From the NCBI GenBank assembly GCA_947652115.1, contig OX393564.1:7514151-7578150 (forward strand): a DNA stretch of 64,000 nt, written 5' to 3'. This DNA comes from Blastomussa wellsi (lineage: Eukaryota; Cnidaria; Anthozoa; Scleractinia; Plerogyridae). A program made the translations under genes and the position numbers. Under the pieces are notes generated by a model, which saw only the letters and a list, made by a program, of their open reading frames with translations, ran no database searches and had not been told where the DNA came from. Positions 62,201 to 64,000 of this stretch are shown here, piece by piece. Position 1 is the first letter of the stretch; every line of letters begins with the position of its first letter.

Positions 62201-62517
62201 TAAATTTACTAATTTTTGGATGCTCTTTCAGATGGCATGCCCCATTTTCAACTTAATCGATATTGAATGTTCGTACCAATATTTGTACCCAGTCCCTGCT
62301 TGTTTAGGAAATGGCCAATAGTTGAATATAACAGTTAAATATTCTTAAAATCTTAATTGGACGAAATTTTAAAACTTAGTTTATCGCTGTGTACAGTACT
62401 TGAAATTACTATTGTACCTTCCATTTGGATTATGAGACAAGGTTTGAGGAAACATCTCACATGGACCCATGTCTTTTATGGCCAGAGGCAGACGCTCACC
62501 ATCTTTGACGTCATAGT
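41190..62517 (-). CDS. COPB2: Coatomer subunit beta' (beta'-COP), 3' part of gene, 17 exons
   Basis: Beta'-COP is a subunit of the COPI coat, which coats Golgi-derived vesicles for retrograde Golgi-to-ER traffic and binds dilysine cargo signals through its WD40 propellers. The seventeen exons placed here read in one continuous phase for about 625 residues. They start within the second propeller ([13 protein letters not shown]), pass through [33 protein letters not shown] and [19 protein letters not shown], then the alpha-solenoid ([43 protein letters not shown]), and end in a Ser/Pro/Ala-rich linker and an acidic tail. Human COPB2 has the same order and the same kind of acidic C-terminus; the linker here looks longer. 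The first propeller, the start codon and the promoter lie past base 64000. All introns fit GT-AG. A TTTATT at 40836 (AATAAA on the minus strand) could be the poly(A) signal. Introns host snoRNA-like copies, MITEs and a 5-kb retrotransposon. Confidence 0.95.
42232..42285 (-). CDS. COPB2: COPB2 exon (acidic tail)
   Basis: Eighteen codons, phase 0: [18 protein letters not shown]. Acceptor CATTACAG, donor GAC/GTAAGT. The acidic composition fits the end of beta'-COP. Confidence 0.75.
42474..42849. repeat. MITE in a COPB2 intron
   Basis: TATTAGGGAGTTTAAGAAA at the left and TTTCTTAAACTCCCTAATA at the right, about 375 bp. Confidence 0.75.
43041..43318. repeat. Long-armed palindromic MITE in a COPB2 intron
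   Basis: GGGCGGTTAGTTTGGGCGAC pairs with GTCGCCCCGACTAATCGCCC; the arms are about 130 bp (CAAGAGTGCCCCT/AGGGGCACTCTTG). Confidence 0.75.
43340..43520 (+). repeat. Degenerate minisatellite
   Basis: GTTCCCA-containing units of roughly 20-25 bp (ATGTTCCCAATGATAGA, GTGTTCCCAAAAGTGAA, ATGTTCCCAGGAATATG). Relatives occur left of the MITE near 42920-43010. Confidence 0.55.
43565..43765 (-). CDS. COPB2: COPB2 exon (Pro/Ser/Ala linker)
   Basis: Sixty-seven codons, phase 0. It opens [16 protein letters not shown], runs through a low-complexity Ala/Ser/Pro stretch, and closes [16 protein letters not shown]. This is the poorly conserved linker before the acidic tail and looks longer than in vertebrates. 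Acceptor ATTGCAG, donor AAA/GTGAGA. Confidence 0.78.
44000..44071 (-). CDS. COPB2: COPB2 exon
   Basis: Twenty-four codons, phase 0: [18 protein letters not shown], then SLDAIL. It corresponds to the family segment around PNEERNVMEEGKDF. Acceptor TTCTTCAG, donor CTG/GTAAGA. Confidence 0.8.
44220..44320 (-). repeat. Degenerate SINE piece
   Basis: GCGCTGTGAAAGTCAAGTGT and CTTGCTGAGGAGCACAAG resemble the inverse of the SINE body at 35990-36040. It is diverged. Confidence 0.35.
44390..44493. repeat. Left half of a MITE split by the DIRS-like element
   Basis: AATAGGCCATTTCCGAGTTC begins the left arm. The right half, ending GAACTCGGAAATGGCCTATT, is at 49480-49557. An uninterrupted relative is at 54241-54400. 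Confidence 0.7.
44494..44670 (+). repeat. Split direct repeat A1 of the DIRS-like element
   Basis: 177 bp starting TAGTATTTTCCTGCG and ending GCGTTCGGGTTATT, repeated at 47918-48094. It contains a TATA-like TATTTATAG and lies just upstream of the gag ATG, so it probably carries the promoter. Confidence 0.85.
44681..45400 (+). CDS. Gag-like protein of the DIRS-like element
   Basis: 239 codons, ATG eleven bases after A1. The first half is charged and helical ([20 protein letters not shown] and a long Lys/Glu region). A CCHC zinc knuckle, [14 protein letters not shown] (CX2CX4HX4C), sits near the C-terminus and would bind nucleic acid. The frame is intact. The pol frame overlaps its 3' end in another phase, so pol expression would need frameshifting or reinitiation. 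Confidence 0.8.
   Translation: MNKEEFVELLARSQETILERVDAKLQDIKRSISEDQEDCVRSVVKKFKEDHSVKWKKVGNEKQFNFNESLEAKFDSAISALEKKKLDKAKKELEEGKKLLSERQKLIKLADRSECGWATVSAYVTDDLADTPDDERRISKAEKSAKKALESKREKSRAKSGSSNYKSNNASSSSFVSHPRYGADDAFKSFRHPFQFRHAAFPPRAQFRKGTCFACGSEGHWRNNCPNLVTSSRSDKSNK
45401..47387 (+). pseudogene. Broken pol (RT, RNase H, methyltransferase-like) of the DIRS-like element
   Basis: The reverse transcriptase shows motif [15 protein letters not shown], motif [12 protein letters not shown] and catalytic FLDDGIGG. RNase H follows ([31 protein letters not shown]), then the DIRS-typical methyltransferase-like region ([35 protein letters not shown]). The frame is disrupted: a one-base change in a T-run near 45920, an in-frame TGA at 46087-46089, and a further shift between about 46510 and 46550. 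The copy therefore cannot make intact pol. The end of the frame overlaps a good splice donor (TTTG/GTAAGT at 47384). Confidence 0.82.
47418..47731 (+). repeat. Minisatellite inside the DIRS-like element
   Basis: About ten copies of a GCCAGTGGGTGGC core at irregular spacing, some as paired units with GCAGATTTCTTTAG. It lies between the end of pol and B1, within the candidate intron 47384-48153. Confidence 0.8.
47841..47917 (+). repeat. Split direct repeat B1
   Basis: 77 bp from AGCGCTTGGCTTGAAGCG to GATTTAGAGGAGAG, matching B2 at 49403-49479 and directly abutting A2. Confidence 0.85.
47918..48094 (+). repeat. Split direct repeat A2 of the DIRS-like element
   Basis: Second copy of the 177-bp A repeat, directly joined to B1 and placed 23 bp before the open recombinase frame. 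It could act as a second promoter. Confidence 0.85.
48154..49157 (+). CDS. Tyrosine recombinase of the DIRS-like element
   Basis: The open frame runs from 48117 to the TAG at 49155-49157. A strong acceptor (CTTATTTTGCAG) ends at 48153 and the first ATG in the conserved part is at 48171 ([15 protein letters not shown]). The catalytic set is present: Arg in [10 protein letters not shown], His-x-x-Arg in THSLRSGG, His in HGRW and the nucleophile Tyr in DGYVKDS. The N-terminal part has a SAM-like core-binding region ([20 protein letters not shown]). The family integrates circular cDNA. This frame is intact although pol is broken. Confidence 0.85.
49403..49479 (+). repeat. Split direct repeat B2 (right end)
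   Basis: Right terminus of the element; 77 bp matching B1. The MITE sequence ACTCATTTTCATTAC resumes immediately after it. Confidence 0.85.
49480..49557. repeat. Right half of a MITE split by the DIRS-like element
   Basis: Inverse complement of the left arm at 44390; the two halves together make a palindromic element of about 180 bp. Confidence 0.7.
49581..49637 (-). CDS. COPB2: COPB2 exon
   Basis: Nineteen codons, phase 0 both ends: [19 protein letters not shown]. Position and phase fit the family segment after the YENLFP exon (Trp-Pro-Ala-Lys region); similarity is only moderate. Acceptor TTCCTGCAG, donor CCG/GTAAGA. The next intron contains the DIRS-like element. Confidence 0.8.
49789..49937 (-). 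ncRNA. H/ACA snoRNA-like RNA, copy 1, in a COPB2 intron
   Basis: Paralogue of the other intronic copies. The 5' hairpin stem CTGCAC/GTGCAG is intact and the H box reads AAAGCA, still ANANNA, at 49854-49859. The terminal box is ATA rather than ACA (49792-49794), so this copy may be weak or decaying. Confidence 0.5.
50252..50535. repeat. MITE in a COPB2 intron
   Basis: ATTCTCGTCTCCAGGGC at the left and GCCCTGGGGACGAGAAT at the right; GAGGAACAAGT-type boxes are repeated inside. Confidence 0.7.
50745..50868 (-). CDS. COPB2: COPB2 exon
   Basis: Encodes [20 protein letters not shown] then [20 protein letters not shown]. Acceptor GTTGCTAG, donor CAG/GTGAGA. Confidence 0.96.
51105..51248 (-). ncRNA. 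H/ACA snoRNA-like RNA, copy 2, in a COPB2 intron
   Basis: Nearly the same sequence as the copy at 57365-57510. CTGCAC/GTGCAG closes the 5' hairpin, the H box AGAGCA is at 51170-51175, and the ACA box is followed by GTT at 51105-51110. Two or three scattered changes (for example GTTTGG for GTTTGA in the plus-strand text) lie in loops or pair weakly. Confidence 0.65.
51608..51700 (-). CDS. COPB2: COPB2 exon
   Basis: Encodes [20 protein letters not shown] then [10 protein letters not shown]. The family motif is PEAAFLARTYLPS. Acceptor CATTAG, donor CCAA/GTAAGT. Confidence 0.95.
52230..52444 (-). CDS. COPB2: COPB2 exon (solenoid core)
   Basis: Longest exon in the window (215 bp). It encodes [20 protein letters not shown], then [20 protein letters not shown] and [14 protein letters not shown], a hallmark stretch of beta'-COP. 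Acceptor TTGTTTCAG, donor GGAAG/GTGAAA. Confidence 0.97.
53494..54079. repeat. Tandem duplication of a ~290-bp palindromic unit
   Basis: Units 53494-53787 and 53788-54079. Each has ATCAAACACGAGAGACAGTG, a core CGCGCAGCGGAGTATTTTT and the inverse CACTGTCTCGAGTGTTTGAT, followed by the same AT-rich tail. Confidence 0.75.
54132..54195 (-). CDS. COPB2: COPB2 exon
   Basis: Short exon encoding [20 protein letters not shown]. The first base completes an Arg codon from the previous exon. Acceptor TTTGGTAG, donor GAG/GTAAGG. Confidence 0.93.
54241..54400. repeat. Intact MITE of the same family
   Basis: GGCCATTTCCGAGTTCTC at one end and GAGAACTCGGAAATG at the other, about 160 bp, in a COPB2 intron. 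Confidence 0.65.
54601..54764 (-). ncRNA. H/ACA snoRNA-like RNA, diverged copy 3, in a COPB2 intron
   Basis: The 3' hairpin and ACA-GTT end match the other copies, but the 5' half has about 20 extra bases and many changes, and the H-box position reads GAAGCA, off consensus. It could be a specialised paralogue with a new 5' guide pocket or a pseudogene. Confidence 0.42.
55083..55483. repeat. MITE in a COPB2 intron
   Basis: AAGGGACACTGTCACGCCTG at the left and its exact inverse complement at 55464-55483; about 400 bp. Confidence 0.75.
55616..55722 (-). CDS. COPB2: COPB2 exon
   Basis: Encodes [20 protein letters not shown] then [15 protein letters not shown], the start of the alpha-solenoid. 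Acceptor TCGTGCAG, donor ATAG/GTAACT. Confidence 0.95.
56534..56681 (-). CDS. COPB2: COPB2 exon
   Basis: Encodes [20 protein letters not shown] then [20 protein letters not shown] and DFETAKQ. Acceptor TTGTTTAG, donor CAG/GTGCGT, phase 0 end. Confidence 0.95.
57365..57510 (-). ncRNA. H/ACA snoRNA-like RNA, copy 4, in a COPB2 intron
   Basis: Read in the COPB2 sense this has the hairpin-H box-hairpin-ACA layout that guides pseudouridylation with dyskerin, NOP10, NHP2 and GAR1. The 5' hairpin is closed by TGCAC/GTGCA with an inner stem ATGGAA/TTCCAT. An H box AGAGCA (consensus ANANNA) lies at 57430-57435. The 3' hairpin is closed by AAGCTTG/CAAGTTT. ACAGTT ends it at 57365-57370, giving an ACA box exactly three bases from the end. 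Length is about 145 nt. Intron hosting in sense is the usual metazoan arrangement. The guide target is not identified. Confidence 0.65.
57679..57809 (-). CDS. COPB2: COPB2 exon
   Basis: Encodes [20 protein letters not shown] then [20 protein letters not shown]. Acceptor ATTATAG, donor ACAG/GTTTGT. It is close to the family sequence throughout. Confidence 0.95.
57840..57935 (+). repeat. AT-rich minisatellite
   Basis: Degenerate AATAACAATGATAAC units next to the COPB2 exon at 57679-57809. Confidence 0.6.
58014..58157 (-). CDS. COPB2: COPB2 exon
   Basis: Encodes [20 protein letters not shown], then [17 protein letters not shown] and [11 protein letters not shown]. It is 48 codons, phase 0 at both ends. 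Acceptor CTTGCAG next to a (GA)n run, donor GAC/GTAAGA. Confidence 0.95.
58259..58703. repeat. Long palindromic MITE in a COPB2 intron
   Basis: AGCCTAGTTTTCATATGTC and GACATATGAAAACTAGGCT at the ends; inner copies of TCCCAGACGATCGGGGAT and CCGATCATCTGGGA, plus a third CGACATATGAAAACT near 58465. Confidence 0.7.
59293..59399 (-). CDS. COPB2: COPB2 exon
   Basis: Encodes [20 protein letters not shown] then [15 protein letters not shown], a strongly conserved beta'-COP segment. Acceptor TTTCTCAG, donor AGT/GTAGGT, ending in phase 0. Confidence 0.94.
60375..60665. repeat. Dispersed palindromic repeat, copy 3, in a COPB2 intron
   Basis: Most complete copy: GGTTGATGGGTGTGTTTAG, CATCTAAACACTCGG, GAAAGTTATGCAAACC, GGGTTTGCATAACTGTC and TGTAGATGAGG. 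It ends about 60 bp from the COPB2 exon at 60727. Confidence 0.65.
60727..60812 (-). CDS. COPB2: COPB2 exon
   Basis: Encodes [20 protein letters not shown] followed by FKPEYGAE, matching the second-propeller segment YAIRES...[14 protein letters not shown] of the family. Acceptor CATTCAG, donor AAA/GTAAGT. Confidence 0.93.
61822..61932 (-). CDS. COPB2: COPB2 exon
   Basis: Encodes [20 protein letters not shown] through [15 protein letters not shown]. Acceptor TTTGGCAG, donor GA/GTATGT. The donor was chosen so that the split Glu codon joins the next exon in frame. A long palindromic repeat starts about 20 bases upstream of the acceptor. Confidence 0.92.
61953..62327. repeat. Palindromic MITE abutting a COPB2 exon
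   Basis: TTCAATTAGCCATTTTCTAAAC and TTTAGGAAATGGCCAATAG at the ends. The centre pairs TGGATTGGAGG/CCTCCAATCCA and GGTTATTGGTTTAAAC/GTTTAAACCAATAACC. Confidence 0.75.
62418..62517 (-). CDS. COPB2: COPB2 exon (first in window)
   Basis: Encodes [18 protein letters not shown] and on to SHNPNGR. The acceptor follows a T-rich tract (ataaattag) and the donor is AAG/GTACAA. It begins with two bases of a split codon and ends in phase 2. The preceding exon is not found between 62.5 and 64 kb, which holds repeats. Confidence 0.9.
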
Positions 62518-62574
62518 CTAATTTATCAGTAAAAAGATTCAAATTGTCATTGGCAGATTTGTAATACTGTAATG

Positions 62575-63015
62575 AATCGATTTAGTGCCCAGGGCGCTTA
62601 TTTATTTTTGGTACCTCAAGGGAGGGTGCTTATTCAAGACAGGGCACTTATTCATGACAGGGCTTTTTTTTTTTTTTTTTTGAGAAACAACCAAATGTTC
62701 GAAACAAAACCTTTATTAGTTAATACAGTCTTTGTCAACAAAGGAAAAATTTGAAGAAATCAATCATTTGATAGAATTATGCACTCACATGGAAATAATA
62801 GTTGAGAATCTCTGTCTAAGACCACTGTTTTTTGTAAAGGAAGATGAACCTAGGTTGATATGCACTCGTGAGGGCGCTGTGATAAAATATTACAGTAGGG
62901 TGCTTCTTAGAATAGAGTGTTTATTGGAATAGCCTGGGCCCTTATTAATAAAAACACATTCGAAGGGGGGCACTTATTCAAAAGGGGGCACTTATTGGAA
63001 GGAGGGCACTAAATC
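62575..63015. repeat. Repeat rich in GGGCACTTATTC units
   Basis: GGGCGCTTATTTATT, GGGTGCTTATTCAAG, GGGCACTTATTCATG on the left and GGGGCACTTATTC on the right, with a T-run and an AT-rich interior. Confidence 0.5.
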
Positions 63016-63236
63016 AAATCACTACGGTACATACAGGTGTACATGTACAGGAGAAATGTGCAAAACAATCAGCGACGACATTGCATGCACTACTGACTGT
63101 AGCAGGTACAGCATAACTGCTATGACTAATTTTATTCATAGCCAAAACAGCTAACAGGGCCAACAAAATTATAAAATCAACCAATCACAATACTTCATTG
63201 CAGGCCCAACACTTTGAAGTATTACAATTATTAATT

Positions 63237-64000
63237 AAAGTGCTACTATGATGAAATTTGGATGTCTCCAAACTAAGCCATTTTAAGGCGTTGAACAGTA
63301 GCCTGCATGAGAAGAAAATTGCCGCTTACTTTTCTGAAATATCTTTTTTTGTTACAGAGATATTCAAGTTTTTAAAAATGCAAATTAGCTAATTGATGAC
63401 ATCATAGACTCAACCAAATTTTAATCAAATAAATGAAGTAAAAATATGTCACCCAGTTTGTATCAGAAATGTTTGATTCTTTGCATCATGACTCTACTAG
63501 GTGAGTTGTACAATATACGATTAACAATTATATTACCAAAGCAACATGCTGGGTCCCAGACCTCCCCAATGTTAAGGGCTATTCTGGCCCTTTTTGGCCG
63601 TCAATTTTGATATTTCTCAATGAGTCCGGATCTACATGATTTCGCAAGCATATTTATGTGTTAGGTAGGTTCGTTGGCCTGGTTTAATTTTTCTGGGCTA
63701 AAAATCACTCAAATACTGAGGGGACTGGAAAAGAGTGTGTTGCCATGGAAACTAGATTAAGTTACAACCATAGGTGTGTCGCTTGAAGAACTATTACTGT
63801 GCCAAGTTTAAACTGTCTCTGTACAAACCTGACAGAGATAGCCCTATTTTCTTAATTGATATAAAACTGGGTTGGGTAGATGACGTCATCAGTCTCCTAA
63901 TTTGCATATTTTACCATTTTTTTTTTTAACTTGAATATCTCTTTAACTACTACAGATATTTGAAAACAGAAAATGGCATTTTAAATCTCACGTAAAGCAG
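63237..64000. repeat. Inverted-repeat element cut by the window edge
   Basis: AGATATTCAAGTTTTTAAAA and ATGCAAATTAGC...GATGACATCAT near 63355-63400 are mirrored at 63880-63960 (GATGACGTCATC, CTAATTTGCATATTTTACC, ACTTGAATATCTC). The right end continues past 64000. Confidence 0.6.

Overview
This is eukaryotic, AT-rich, intron- and repeat-dense DNA. The split gene for the coatomer subunit beta' (COPB2), short secreted-peptide genes, DIRS-type and LINE retrotransposons, tRNA-derived SINEs and dozens of palindromic MITEs together suggest an anthozoan cnidarian, probably a stony coral or close relative. The organism call is inference; the COPB2 call is firm.

Layout. 1-8.7 kb: intergenic, with palindromic repeats and SINE pieces. 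8.9-9.8 kb (+): a two-exon, 100-residue precursor for a very basic peptide with one Cys-Cys loop, dibasic cleavage sites and a Gly-Lys-Arg amidation signal. 16.2-20.0 kb and 28.8-35.2 kb (+): two paralogous secreted-peptide genes, each with a matching TATA promoter, a 5' leader exon, a long intron and a first coding exon. A PIF/Harbinger-like transposon (TTA target duplication) sits in the first of them at 20.1-21.5 kb. 22-25 kb: an inverted-repeat element, a LINE 3' end with an (ATT)n tail and two identical TTAA-ended MITEs. 31.1-31.8 kb (-): a broken LINE reverse-transcriptase fragment. 33.16-34.38 kb: a TIR element with a perfect 9-bp target duplication. 37.1-38.2 kb: a 1.1-kb palindrome carrying, in both arms, the same short first exon resembling the ribosome-biogenesis factor RBIS.

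41.2-64 kb (-): the 3' two-thirds of COPB2. I place seventeen exons with consistent phase; the N-terminal WD40 exons lie beyond the right edge. Four COPB2 introns each hold a same-orientation copy of a ~145-nt sequence with H/ACA snoRNA architecture, so the gene appears to host a snoRNA family. One COPB2 intron (44.07-49.58 kb) contains a 5-kb DIRS/PAT-like tyrosine-recombinase retrotransposon in the opposite orientation, with complete A1..B1A2..B2 split direct repeats; it landed inside an older MITE. Other introns carry MITEs and foldback elements.

Limits: exon borders were placed by eye from splice consensus, reading phase and remembered family sequences. No alignment, folding or expression data were available.
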